Part shown: one piece after another, positions 34,679 to 44,081 of the stretch | Numbering within the stretch: the stretch's first letter is position 1 | How the letters are laid out: each line of letters begins with the position of its first letter | NCBI GenBank assembly: GCA_947499565.1 | Contig: CANMOV010000003.1 | Span: 663,981 to 727,980 of the forward strand | DNA length: 64,000 nt | Origin: an uncultured Croceitalea sp. | GTDB lineage: Bacteria > Bacteroidota > Bacteroidia > Flavobacteriales > Flavobacteriaceae | Direction of reading: 5' to 3' | Program-made: the position numbers and the translations under genes | Notes under the pieces: model-generated | Seen by the model: only the letters and a program-made list of their open reading frames with translations | Database searches by the model: none | Told to the model about the DNA's origin: nothing

Positions 34679-35617
34679 ATGAAAAAAACGATTTTAACCA
34701 TTGCAATGGTTTTTACTATTGTATTGGTAAACGCACAAACAAAAGAAGAGCTAGAAGCTCAAATTGCTGCTAAAAAAGATTCTATTGCAGCTTTAACAGG
34801 ACCAATACAAGGTCGTGTAGATGCATTACAGGCTCAAATAGATGGTATGCCTGGATGGAGAACAGGTGCTTTTGGGACTATTGGAGGTAGCTTATCCAAC
34901 TTTAATAATTGGTTTGCTCAGGGAACGCCAAACAATAGCTCGGGTAACATAGGCATTACGGGGAATGCTTTTGCTAACTTAAAAGAAGAGAAGTTTTTTT
35001 GGAATAATTCTTTAAATCTTAACTTGGGTTGGGTAAAATTGGATAATAAGGATATCGATACGGATTCTGAAGATTTTGAAGCACTTACAGATGTTTTTCA
35101 ACTTACCTCTTTATACGGTAGAAATATCAGCAAAAACTTTGCTGTTTCAGCTTTAGGAGAGTATAGAACCACGCTATTAAACAATTTTAATGATCCAGGA
35201 TATTTGGATTTAGGTATTGGTGGTACTTGGACTCCAATAGAAAATCTAATAGTGGTAATCCATCCTTTAAACTATAACTTTGTTTTTGCTGATAATGATG
35301 CCGTTTTTAATTCTTCTTTAGGTGCAAAAATTGTTGCAGATTACACACGCAAAATAGGAGCTGTAGCTTTTAAATCCAACCTATCCATTTTTTCAAGCTA
35401 TGAGAGTAGTAATCTAAGTAACTGGACTTGGACAAACAACTTTTCATATACTTTATGGAAAGGGATAGGAGTAGGTTTCGATTTTGGATTAAGAAATAAT
35501 AAACAAGAAGCTTTAAACTTTGCTCTTGCTCAAGATCCTGCAACAGCTACATCTTTTGATGATTTGGATAACGAACTACAATCTTTTTACACTATAGGAT
35601 TGAGCTATTCTTTCTAA
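34679..35617 (+). CDS. DUF3078 outer-membrane beta-barrel protein
   Basis: 312 residues with a signal peptide (about 1-20, cut at NAQ). A short coiled region (TKEELEAQIAAKKDSIAAL) leads into amphipathic strands with alternating aromatic residues and a terminal Phe (SFYTIGLSYSF), typical of outer-membrane barrels. It fits DUF3078, common in Bacteroidota, with unknown cargo. It has its own promoter and a perfect terminator, so it is a single gene. Confidence 0.85.
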   Translation: MKKTILTIAMVFTIVLVNAQTKEELEAQIAAKKDSIAALTGPIQGRVDALQAQIDGMPGWRTGAFGTIGGSLSNFNNWFAQGTPNNSSGNIGITGNAFANLKEEKFFWNNSLNLNLGWVKLDNKDIDTDSEDFEALTDVFQLTSLYGRNISKNFAVSALGEYRTTLLNNFNDPGYLDLGIGGTWTPIENLIVVIHPLNYNFVFADNDAVFNSSLGAKIVADYTRKIGAVAFKSNLSIFSSYESSNLSNWTWTNNFSYTLWKGIGVGFDFGLRNNKQEALNFALAQDPATATSFDDLDNELQSFYTIGLSYSF

Positions 35618-35637
35618 ACAGAAAAATGCATAAATCA

Positions 35638-35667
35638 AAAAAGCCCCAACATATGTTGGGGCTTTTT
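35638..35667 (+). terminator. Perfect terminator after DUF3078
   Basis: A 15-bp perfect palindrome: AAAAAGCCCCAACAT meets its complement, ending in five T. It would work in both directions, so it can also stop readthrough from hflX. The following 212 bp (35668-35879) hold no gene I can recognise. Confidence 0.9.
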
Positions 35668-35879
35668 AGTTAAGTAGGTATAAAAAATTGGGGCATTAAA
35701 GTTTTTAATGGTTGAATTGAAGTGAAAGATTTGGGAACAACACTAATAATTCAACACTTCAAATCTACGTTCAAAGAAATCGAATTAAAAAATATTGTTG
35801 TCAAATAATTGGAAAACGTGGTCTAAAAAATGAAGTGTTTTAAAAGATCGATGAACTACTTCTTTTTGTAAGAATTTCT

Positions 35880-37091
35880 CTAGTACTCATCTAAATTTTC
35901 CGGATAAAGAAAATTATTATAGGGGAAACGTGTTACGTGAATATCTCTAACTTCATTATAAACACGTTTTCTAAATTCATCTAAATTCTCTTTATTCAAG
36001 GCCGAAATAAAAAGAGCTCTGTTCCCAATTTTATTGTACCAAGTTTTCTTCCATTCTTCCAAAGTAAAATGGACACTGGTCTTTTCAGTTACTAAATCAT
36101 CATCATCAATAACATCTGGACTGTACTGATCAATTTTGTTAAAGACCATGATGGTCTTTTTGTCTGCACTTTTGATTTCATCAAGGATTTGGTTCACAGA
36201 TGCAATGTGCTCTTCAAAGTTAGGATGCGATATATCTACTACATGTAATAACAAGTCCGCTTCTCTAACTTCGTCCAAGGTGCTTTTAAAACTTTCTACC
36301 AATTGGGTTGGCAGTTTTCTTATAAATCCAACGGTATCGCTTAATAGAAAAGGAAGATTGCCTAGGACTACTTTTCTTACCGTAGTATCCAGGGTAGCAA
36401 AGAGTTTGTTTTCAGCAAACACATCGCTTTTGCTTATCACATTCATCAAAGTGGATTTACCAACATTGGTATATCCTATAAGTGCTACTCTAACCAACGA
36501 CCCTCTATTTCCTCGTTGGGTTTCCATTTGCCTATCAATCTTTAAGAGCTTCTTTTTTAGTAAAGAAATTCTATCACGGACAATTCGTCTGTCTGTTTCA
36601 ATCTCGGTTTCACCAGGGCCTCGCATGCCAATACCCCCTTTTTGTCGCTCTAAGTGGGTCCAAAGGCCTGTTAGTCTTGGTAGTAAATATTGGTATTGCG
36701 CCAGTTCCACTTGAGTGCGCGCATAGCTTGTTTGTGCGCGTTGTGCAAAGATGTCTAGAATTAGACTTGTGCGGTCAATAATCTTGCAGCGTAAAAGCTT
36801 TTCAATGTTTCGTTGTTGCGCTGGGCTAAGCTCGTCATCAAAAATTACAGAGCCAATATCATTTTTCTTCACATAGGATTCTACCTCTTCCATCTTCCCA
36901 CTTCCGATTAATGTTTTAGGATTGGGAATTTCCATACGTTGCACAAAACGTTTGGTTACTTCTCCACCGGCTGTGTAGGTCAAAAATTCTAACTCGTCTA
37001 AATACTCCGTTACTTTTTCTTCATTTTGAGATTTGTTAATAATCCCAATCAACACCGCTTTTTCGTAATCTATAGATTTTTTCTCTAGCAT
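35880..37091 (-). CDS. hflX: GTPase HflX
   Basis: 403 residues from ATG 37091 (MLEKKSIDYEKAVLIGI); five residues more are possible. The N-terminal HflX domain has FDDELSPAQQRNIE and RGPGETEIETDRR. The G motifs are GYTNVGKST (G1), DTVGFIRKLP (G3) and NKID (G4). HflX splits stalled or stressed 70S ribosomes. Full length. It converges on DUF3078 across a terminator. Confidence 0.95.
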   Translation of the reverse strand: MLEKKSIDYEKAVLIGIINKSQNEEKVTEYLDELEFLTYTAGGEVTKRFVQRMEIPNPKTLIGSGKMEEVESYVKKNDIGSVIFDDELSPAQQRNIEKLLRCKIIDRTSLILDIFAQRAQTSYARTQVELAQYQYLLPRLTGLWTHLERQKGGIGMRGPGETEIETDRRIVRDRISLLKKKLLKIDRQMETQRGNRGSLVRVALIGYTNVGKSTLMNVISKSDVFAENKLFATLDTTVRKVVLGNLPFLLSDTVGFIRKLPTQLVESFKSTLDEVREADLLLHVVDISHPNFEEHIASVNQILDEIKSADKKTIMVFNKIDQYSPDVIDDDDLVTEKTSVHFTLEEWKKTWYNKIGNRALFISALNKENLDEFRKRVYNEVRDIHVTRFPYNNFLYPENLDEY

Positions 37092-37267
37092 AAATAAAGT
37101 AAACAATCTCGAGATAAAATCGAGAAGTATTTGTTAAAACTAATATTTGATATCGAAATAAGTATTAACGCATTTAAATCTCGATTATCAGGTAAAGTGC
37201 AAAGCTAAGCAATGTTTGTTATAGCTTTTTTGTATTTTCAATTTCTTACCAAGCTAATTCAATACAA

Positions 37268-38038
37268 ATGGCAAAAAAATTCTTTGTAAAAAGAGCAGAA
37301 GTCTCTAATGAAGGTTTTAGGTATAGAGGTCTTACAAGTACACGATTAGAAAATTTAACAGATGCAATATTTGGCTTTGCCATTACCTTATTAGTAATCG
37401 CTTCTCAAGTACCAAAAACATATGTAGAGTTGCAAGCGTCTATGTATAGCTTTATTGGGTTCGTGTTTTGTATTATGCTATTGTTGGGGCTTTGGAATAA
37501 CCATAACAGTTTTTTCTTGCACTATGGGCTACAAGATAAGATTACAAAAACATTAAACTTTTTATTTCTCTTTGTCTTACTTTTTTATGTGTATCCATTA
37601 AAGTATTTGTTTTCTTACTTAGGAACTTCAATTTATGCAAGGATAATGCTTTCTTTAGGAGATAATTCTGAGGCTTTGCGATTAGTTATAGGAGATCTCC
37701 AAGGCGCAAGTATGGATTCTGCACAATGGAAAGATTTAATGATTCGGTTTGGTTTAGGACTGTTCTTCATGTACTTGTTTATGTTTTTAATGCACCTTAA
37801 TGCGCTAAAAAGAAAAGTAGCATTAGAATTGTCTTTGAGAGAAGTTTTTATTACCAAGACATTCATACAGGCGTTTGCTATTTTAATTGGAATTACCATA
37901 GTATCTATGTTAATTGTTATCCTATTTGGAGGTGAAAGTGCAGCTATTTCTGGATTTGCGTATTTGCTAGTTCCTGTTTTATTGCTAACCCATCGTAGCT
38001 ATAGAAATAAAAAAATGAAAAGCTTATTTGATGACTAA
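37268..38038 (+). CDS. TMEM175-family potassium channel-like protein
   Basis: 256 residues with six hydrophobic segments. The start of the first helix reads RLENLTDAIFGFAITLLV, the place of the family's RxxxFSD filter motif; here Phe-Ser is replaced by Leu-Thr. A second mark is LGLWNNHNSFF. Bacterial TMEM175 proteins form tetrameric K+ channels. Two of the segments are longer than usual, so an altered ion choice is possible. The next gene starts 23 bp later on the same strand. Confidence 0.75.
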   Translation: MAKKFFVKRAEVSNEGFRYRGLTSTRLENLTDAIFGFAITLLVIASQVPKTYVELQASMYSFIGFVFCIMLLLGLWNNHNSFFLHYGLQDKITKTLNFLFLFVLLFYVYPLKYLFSYLGTSIYARIMLSLGDNSEALRLVIGDLQGASMDSAQWKDLMIRFGLGLFFMYLFMFLMHLNALKRKVALELSLREVFITKTFIQAFAILIGITIVSMLIVILFGGESAAISGFAYLLVPVLLLTHRSYRNKKMKSLFDD

Positions 38039-38061
38039 GCTTGATAATATAAATAAAATAG

Positions 38062-39015
38062 ATGTCACAAAATAAAGATCAGTATACCGTAGCCTTTTAC
38101 AACTTGGAGAATTTTTTTGATACTGTAAATAATAAAGGGACGCTTGATGATGATTTTACACCAGACGGATTTAAAAGATGGGATGATAGAAAGTTTGGGA
38201 TTAAAGCAAAAAAAATGGCTAAAGCCATTGCTAAGATAGGCACAGATGACTCCAACAAGCCTCCTATATTAATAGGTATAGCAGAAGTTGAGAATAGCGA
38301 TGTGATAGCTACGCTACTTAAAAGTGGAGAATTAAAAGATATAGCCTATGATTATGTGCATTTTGATTCCCCTGACGAGCGCGGGATTGATACTGCACTA
38401 ATTTACCAGAAAGACTATTTTGAAATTATTGATGCCGAAACAATACCACTTCTAATCTCAAATGGAAATGGTGACAGAGACTTCACTAGAGATATATTAT
38501 ATGTTCACGGTAAACTAAATAAGGAGGAAGTGCATGTATTTGTTAACCACTGGCCGTCTAGAAGAGATGGTGAGGACGAAACATCATACAAAAGAATAGA
38601 AGCTGCAAAAACTATTCTTGGAAAATTGGAGGAATTATCAATTCACAAGGACATTTCCAATTGTATTATAATGGGAGATTTTAATGATGACCCAAACTCG
38701 GAAAGTATTAAAACTTTGATGGAATCTGGTAGATTTATTAATCCGATGCAACAAATGCTTTCGCCTAATACTGGGAGTGCTAATTATAGAGGTGAATGGA
38801 GCCTGTTTGACCAGATTTTAATATCGCATAGTTTTTTGAATTATGAAAAAGGTACTCATAGTTTTAAGAAGGCCGAAATCTATGCCCCAAATTTTCTAAA
38901 GGAATGGAAAGGCAAGTATAAAGGAAACCCATTTCGCACGTTTGCTGGTAAAAAATACTTAGGAGGGTATAGTGATCATTTTCCGGTCTATATTGTCCTC
39001 AAAAATAATTTGTAG
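38062..39015 (+). CDS. Endonuclease/exonuclease/phosphatase-family protein
   Basis: 317 residues. Fold marks are YTVAFYNLENFFDT (metal-binding Asn and Glu side), IGIAEVEN (Glu), VNHWPSRR, IIMGDFNDDPNS and SDHFPV. This family uses a divalent metal to cut phosphodiesters in nucleic acids or lipids. No signal peptide is seen, so it may be cytosolic, although relatives are often exported. The substrate is unknown. Confidence 0.85.
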   Translation: MSQNKDQYTVAFYNLENFFDTVNNKGTLDDDFTPDGFKRWDDRKFGIKAKKMAKAIAKIGTDDSNKPPILIGIAEVENSDVIATLLKSGELKDIAYDYVHFDSPDERGIDTALIYQKDYFEIIDAETIPLLISNGNGDRDFTRDILYVHGKLNKEEVHVFVNHWPSRRDGEDETSYKRIEAAKTILGKLEELSIHKDISNCIIMGDFNDDPNSESIKTLMESGRFINPMQQMLSPNTGSANYRGEWSLFDQILISHSFLNYEKGTHSFKKAEIYAPNFLKEWKGKYKGNPFRTFAGKKYLGGYSDHFPVYIVLKNNL

Positions 39016-39120
39016 GAATTTTTACCACGTTTTTTGTGTATTTCACAACAACACCCAGTTAAAAACCATGTATTTTGCCGAATTAATCATTTTTCATGAA
39101 GGGTAGGTAATATTTGAAAA

Positions 39121-39128
39121 TATATTTG
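39121..39128 (+). promoter_or_regulatory. -7 box TATATTTG of the subtilase gene
   Basis: An exact TAnnTTTG match 28 bp before the ATG. No convincing -33 box. Confidence 0.55.
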
Positions 39129-39156
39129 TAGTCCAATTCTTACTAAAATTATAGTC

Positions 39157-41355
39157 ATGGATTACAATAAAATTGTTGCCTCGACAAAAATTCAAATGCT
39201 TTTACTTGCTGCAATGCTAAGTTCCTCTATGGTCTTTGCGCAATCAAAAACCCAAAGCGATGCAATAACTGCTAGTTATAATAAGGATAAACTTAAAACA
39301 TTGATTGCAAGTTTTGAAGCCGACTTTAAACTTTCTTTAAAAAGAAAGGCTTTGTTATTAAAATCTGCTGACTTCCATTTTGCAACAAAATCTAAAGATG
39401 GTACTATAACTAAATTCAGTGATTTTGGCACTGATGGCACCCCTTTATTCTATGCTACATACAATATGCCAAGTAGTAAAGTGTATAGAGCTCATACATT
39501 ATATACAGGCGGACTTTTAGATTTAGGTCTTGATGGTTTAGATATGCAAGTTGGTGTTTGGGACGCAGGTATTGCGTTAACAACGCATCAAGAATTTGAT
39601 AATAGAGCAGTAAATGCAGATTCCAATGGAGGTGAGTTAGGTTCACATGCTACTATGGTAACAGGCGCAATGATTTCATCTGGCGTAAAACAAAACGCAA
39701 AAGGTGTTGCTTATAGAGCAACAGCGCTTAGCCATGATTGGACGAGAGATAAAATTGAAGTAGCGGAAGCTGCATCAAATGGGTTATTATTATCTAACCA
39801 TTCTTATGGTATAAACTCAAGTAGAGTTCCAGATTGGTATTTTGGATCATATATAAAAGTATCCCAAGATTGGGATAAGATTATGTATAATGCACCTTAT
39901 TATTTAATGGTAGTCGCTGCCGGCAACTCACAGAATAAACAGGATAATAGTACCCCAAGCTTTGGAAAAACCCAAGATGGGTTTGACTTGCTGCTGGGTT
40001 TTACAACTGCAAAAAATGGATTGGTAATTGCTGGTGCTGATGTAAAGATTGGTGGAGAAGGAGAATTAAAAGAAGCTTCAGTATCTGGTTATAGCAGTTT
40101 TGGTCCTATAGATGATAGCCGTATTAAACCGGATTTAGCCGGTGATGGCACATCAATTTATTCAACTTATTCCAGCAATAATCAGAGTTATAATAGCGCA
40201 ATGGGAACATCTATGGCTGCCCCAGGTGTTACGGGTTCTTTGTTGTTACTGCAAGAATATTATGGAGAACTAAATGGAGGGTATATGAGAGCAGCTACTT
40301 TAAAAGGGCTCGCTTTACATACTGCTGACGATGTTAAAGAAGCTGGTCCTGATTATAAAATGGGTTGGGGCGTACTTAATGCAAAAAGAGCTGCCGAAGT
40401 TTTGAGGAATAGAGAATATGCAACTATAGTTTCCGAAGAAAGCTTAATAAACGGACAATCAATTTCAATGACAGTAAAAGCAAACGGAATAGAACCGTTA
40501 AAGGCATCAATCTCCTGGACAGACCCAGAAGGTCAGTTTATAAATCAAGGTGATTTAAATAACACTACTGCAGCTTTGGTGAATGATTTAGATATCAGAA
40601 TAACTAAGAAGGGGAGCTCATATTTCCCATGGAAAATGAGTGCAGCAAATGCAGATGCAAAAGCTAGCAAAGGAGATAACCAAGTAGATCCTTTTGAGCG
40701 CATAGATATTTATGATGCTGAAGGAGAATACACTATTACGATAACCCATAAAGGAGCGCTTGCCAATGAGTTACAAGATTTTTCTTTAATAGTTTCAGGA
40801 ATTACATTAACGGAATGTGAGTTAATTGCTCCTACTGGTATTGAGCTTTACGAGGCTGATGAGCATAGTACATCTTGGTCTTGGGGTGCAATTGAGGAAA
40901 CATTATACGAAGTTGAATTTAAAGAAGCCAAAAACACCAATTGGAATACTGAATTAATATGGAATAGTAATATAGAGTTTTCAGATTTAGAAGAAGGAAA
41001 AACATATCACATACGTTTACGCTCTGTTTGTTCTTCAAATTTAAGTTCGGAGTTCAGTGAAATAATTGAGTTTGTATTTAATGGAGCTGCTACGCAAATG
41101 AAAAAAAATATTCCTTTTGTTTTTGAAGATGAATTACGTATTACTATTTATCCAAATCCTGTAATTTCTGAAATAACTATTGAAGCAGAAATCTCAGATG
41201 TGGCTACATATATGATTTCTACTTCTTCAGGTAATATTATTAAAAAGGGTAATGCGAATGAGGATATAAATGTTTCCAACCTTAAATCTGGCCTTTACAT
41301 TATTACAGTACAAGATTATTCTGGTGTTAAAAGCACTAAATTTTTTAAAAGCTAA
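39157..41355 (+). CDS. Secreted S8 subtilisin-like protease with T9SS sorting tail
   Basis: 732 residues. A signal peptide ends near 29 (SSSMVFA/Q). The catalytic triad is visible: Asp in VGVWDAGI, His in GSHATMV, Ser in GTSMAAPG. A jelly-roll P-domain-like part lies around 420-550 (SMTVKANGIEPLKASISWTD), then a fibronectin III-like domain (about 555-640), and a C-terminal T9SS signal beginning YPNPVISEITIE and ending near GLYIITV. It would be secreted by type IX and perhaps held on the surface. It overlaps the convergent VOC gene by 4 bp. Confidence 0.93.
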   Translation: MDYNKIVASTKIQMLLLAAMLSSSMVFAQSKTQSDAITASYNKDKLKTLIASFEADFKLSLKRKALLLKSADFHFATKSKDGTITKFSDFGTDGTPLFYATYNMPSSKVYRAHTLYTGGLLDLGLDGLDMQVGVWDAGIALTTHQEFDNRAVNADSNGGELGSHATMVTGAMISSGVKQNAKGVAYRATALSHDWTRDKIEVAEAASNGLLLSNHSYGINSSRVPDWYFGSYIKVSQDWDKIMYNAPYYLMVVAAGNSQNKQDNSTPSFGKTQDGFDLLLGFTTAKNGLVIAGADVKIGGEGELKEASVSGYSSFGPIDDSRIKPDLAGDGTSIYSTYSSNNQSYNSAMGTSMAAPGVTGSLLLLQEYYGELNGGYMRAATLKGLALHTADDVKEAGPDYKMGWGVLNAKRAAEVLRNREYATIVSEESLINGQSISMTVKANGIEPLKASISWTDPEGQFINQGDLNNTTAALVNDLDIRITKKGSSYFPWKMSAANADAKASKGDNQVDPFERIDIYDAEGEYTITITHKGALANELQDFSLIVSGITLTECELIAPTGIELYEADEHSTSWSWGAIEETLYEVEFKEAKNTNWNTELIWNSNIEFSDLEEGKTYHIRLRSVCSSNLSSEFSEIIEFVFNGAATQMKKNIPFVFEDELRITIYPNPVISEITIEAEISDVATYMISTSSGNIIKKGNANEDINVSNLKSGLYIITVQDYSGVKSTKFFKS

Positions 41356-41714
41356 ACATCCTCAACAATAAAAATCGCATTATTATTTAAGTCATAAAAT
41401 CCGAATTCATGGGTCCCCCAAGGGGTATTTAATTGAAGTTTTCCTTCTTTTACAGTGCCTCTTCCCATGAATTCTTTAAAAATAGGTTTAATATTTTTTG
41501 CAAATAGTTTAATGACGGAACCTCCCAACAATGGGTCTTCTTTGGTATCTGCATGCCATTGTAAATGAATAAAAAAATGCTCTCGTTTTAAGCATGCATA
41601 CATAGTATCTGCAGAAATAGTTTCGAACCCAGCATATTTTTTATACCATGCTATATCTCTTTTTATATCTTGAGATGGAAGAACTGGGGTTATATGCAGG
41701 AGTTCCGTTTTCAT
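41352..41714 (-). CDS. VOC-family (glyoxalase/bleomycin resistance) protein
   Basis: 120 residues, one beta-alpha-beta-beta-beta pair of the vicinal oxygen chelate fold: VLPSQDIKRDIAWYKKYAGF at the start and EFGFYDLNNNAIFIVEDV at the end, as in bleomycin-binding proteins. The substrate cannot be told; the protein is probably a homodimer. Its start overlaps the end of the exonuclease gene by 4 bp, so the two are coupled. Confidence 0.8.
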   Translation of the reverse strand: MKTELLHITPVLPSQDIKRDIAWYKKYAGFETISADTMYACLKREHFFIHLQWHADTKEDPLLGGSVIKLFAKNIKPIFKEFMGRGTVKEGKLQLNTPWGTHEFGFYDLNNNAIFIVEDV

Positions 41715-42424
41715 ATTTTCTTTATTTGATTATCGGTAAGTAAATCATCCCCGCGTAAGCGCAAGAAAACTTGTGCAGTAGTAACTACATCCAATTCGCA
41801 ATAGATGACAATCCTGTCCAAATCATTTTCATTATAAAACACATCTCTTACCATACTGCCATCCATATCATCTTTAGGGGATGGTATTCCCAATATATTG
41901 GCCATTAATTTTAATGATGTAAAATGCTTGTAGTCGCCAAATTTCCATAATTCCATGGTATCTAAGTGAGGAATCTCCCAAGGCTTTTTTCCAAATAGGT
42001 CTAGTTTATAGGGTAGTTTAATACCATGTATCAACATCCTTCTTGCTATATATGGAAAGTCAAACTCTTTACCGTTATGACCACAAAGCAAATGTTTAGC
42101 CTGGTTAAAGTGCTCTTGGAGCAATTTTTTAAAGTCTTTTAATAGGATTACTTCATCACCGTAAAAAGAAGTTACTCTAAAATTTTTGTCAGCACCCTTC
42201 TCTACAAAATACCCAACGGAAATGCAGATAATTTTTCCAAACTCCGCCCAAATTCCTGCCCTATCATAGAATTCTTCTGGAGTAAAATCTTCTTTCCTTT
42301 GGTATTTGGATTTTTGCTCCCAGAGCATTTTTTTTTCATCAGATAATTCATCAAAAGTCGCATTTTCCGGAACAGTTTCAATATCTAAAAACAGTATGTT
42401 TTCTAAATTAATTTTGTAAAGCAT
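41711..42424 (-). CDS. DnaQ-fold 3'-5' exonuclease (PolB-exo type)
   Basis: 237 residues. The acidic residues of the DEDD family are visible: LFLDIETVPE (D, E), LLCGHNGKEFDFPY (D) and VIYCELDVVTTAQVF (D). The spacing fits the predicted PolB-like exonuclease family (Pfam DNA_pol_B_exo2). It would trim DNA or RNA 3' ends; no polymerase domain is attached. It is the first gene of a two-gene unit with the VOC protein. Confidence 0.85.
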   Translation of the reverse strand: MLYKINLENILFLDIETVPENATFDELSDEKKMLWEQKSKYQRKEDFTPEEFYDRAGIWAEFGKIICISVGYFVEKGADKNFRVTSFYGDEVILLKDFKKLLQEHFNQAKHLLCGHNGKEFDFPYIARRMLIHGIKLPYKLDLFGKKPWEIPHLDTMELWKFGDYKHFTSLKLMANILGIPSPKDDMDGSMVRDVFYNENDLDRIVIYCELDVVTTAQVFLRLRGDDLLTDNQIKKI

Positions 42425-42504
42425 GGGGATTAAAATAGTAAAATGTCTTTAACTAAGCACCATTGAGCCTATTTATCGTATATTCATTGTTCAAATTTCT
42501 TGCT

Positions 42505-43614
42505 ATGAAATTGAAAGTACTTCTTTTAGCCGTAATGGCTACATGTGTTATAGGGTGTTCAAATGATGATAATTTCACTGAAGAACCCCAACAACTTCAA
42601 AAAGCGAGTTTTAAAGTAGTTGGAGAAGATGCCAGTTCTGTCTATTTGTTTTCTTTTGATGGAAATCTCGAAACCTCAACTACTGATAATTTAACTCAAG
42701 AAATTGGCGTACAGCCAAATTACTTAACCTTAAGACAACTAGATAACTTACTTTCTTTTTATTCTTTTTCTGAAGGAGTGTTTTCTTTGGTTCAAATAGA
42801 TATAGAAACGAATACAATAGCTAGTTTTGATGACTTCTATGCAAACGGTCCAGGAAGATCGGTAGTGTGGGGTACTAATAATTTAAACACTGTTTTCTTT
42901 GGATACTTTACCCCTGGGAATGCTCGAAATTTAGCTATTCAAAATGTAGAATTACCAAGTTTAGATAGCCAGGATTTTACAATAGATTTTAATATTGACA
43001 CCTTGTTCCAACCAATACAATTTAACGGCAAAATATTTTTGACGTACCGTGATAGTTTAGGTAATTATAAGGTGACATTTTATGATACAATAAGTAAGAC
43101 ACAAGGTCCAATTGTAAATTTTAATACTGTACCAGTAAGTATTTTAATAGATAACGCTGGGGATTTAGCAGTAGTAAAAAATGGTGTTGATGCTACTTTA
43201 GAGAAGTATGATAGTAATTCACTGGTCTTTTTAAGTAGTGAAGAACTTAATTTTAATTCAGGTTTTGTGCCTGGCCCTATTGATGGCGCTGTTCTCTCAG
43301 AAGATAGATTATACTATTCCAAGCCATTTGTTCAACCAGCAAGATTCTCTGCTGGTCCAGCAATTTTTGACTTAGTTACTCAGGAGAATATAGTTGTTGA
43401 CTTAGCTAGTATTGCAGATAAGCTAGAAGAGGAGTTAGAAGCTTCCATTATTCTCGTGGGGCAACGATTTAGTAAAGCGCAAAAAGTCTTTCTAGTTAGT
43501 TATGCGGTGGTTTCACAAGAAATAAAAGGAGGGGTAGCACAAATATCTATTGATGGTAACTTAATAAGCAATACAACCTTCCCCTTTCAACCTAATGTTA
43601 TTTTAGAAGACTAA
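42505..43614 (+). CDS. Unidentified lipoprotein
   Basis: 369 residues from ATG 42505 (MKLKVLLLAVMATC); the longer frame adds 14 residues that spoil the signal. The lipobox is VIGC (about 12-15), followed by SNDDNF. The rest is a chain of beta strands with recurrent VYLFSFDG / FFGYFTPG / LYYSKPF patterns, like a propeller. No family recognised. It converges on ogt with 4 bp overlap. Confidence 0.7.
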   Translation: MKLKVLLLAVMATCVIGCSNDDNFTEEPQQLQKASFKVVGEDASSVYLFSFDGNLETSTTDNLTQEIGVQPNYLTLRQLDNLLSFYSFSEGVFSLVQIDIETNTIASFDDFYANGPGRSVVWGTNNLNTVFFGYFTPGNARNLAIQNVELPSLDSQDFTIDFNIDTLFQPIQFNGKIFLTYRDSLGNYKVTFYDTISKTQGPIVNFNTVPVSILIDNAGDLAVVKNGVDATLEKYDSNSLVFLSSEELNFNSGFVPGPIDGAVLSEDRLYYSKPFVQPARFSAGPAIFDLVTQENIVVDLASIADKLEEELEASIILVGQRFSKAQKVFLVSYAVVSQEIKGGVAQISIDGNLISNTTFPFQPNVILED

Positions 43615-44081
43615 AACAGGCTTTGTTGTTTTACTGGGCTTTCATGCTCTAATAACCATTTTTTGCGATGTAAACCTCCAGCATAGCCAGTTAAATCACC
43701 ATTACTTCCAATAACACGATGGCAGGGCACAACTATCCACAACGGGTTTTTGCCATTTGCGGCGGCTACTGCACGAATGGCCTTTACATCACCTAAAGTT
43801 TTAGAAAGTTCTAAATAAGAAACTGTTTTTCCATACGGGATTTCTAGAAGAGCATCCCAAACTCTTTTTTGAAAGTCTGTTCCTTCTGGATTAAGTTTTA
43901 AATCGAAAGATTTTCGTTTTCCGTCCAAATATTCAGAAAATTGGTAAACGGCATCTTCTAATACTTCAGGAATAATAGCTGCTGGTTTTTCTCCATCAAA
44001 AACTATGATGGATGCTAATCCATTTTCATCCCCTTTGAATTCCGCATAACCTATAGGAGTTTGAACGTATGCTATTTCCAT
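43611..44081 (-). CDS. ogt: Methylated-DNA-protein cysteine methyltransferase
   Basis: 156 residues. The reactive Cys is in IVVPCHRVIG, and the DNA-binding helix region is FQKRVWDALLEIPYGKTVSY. It removes methyl from O6-methylguanine and is used up. The short N-terminal domain and length match Ogt. It overlaps the upstream CBS-protein stop by one base, so it is translated in series with it. Confidence 0.94.
   Translation of the reverse strand: MEIAYVQTPIGYAEFKGDENGLASIIVFDGEKPAAIIPEVLEDAVYQFSEYLDGKRKSFDLKLNPEGTDFQKRVWDALLEIPYGKTVSYLELSKTLGDVKAIRAVAAANGKNPLWIVVPCHRVIGSNGDLTGYAGGLHRKKWLLEHESPVKQQSLF

Noticed and set aside
35668-35879. Possible decayed gene after the DUF3078 terminator
   Set aside because: A 34-codon open stretch exists on the plus strand, but nothing matches a known family and stops are frequent.
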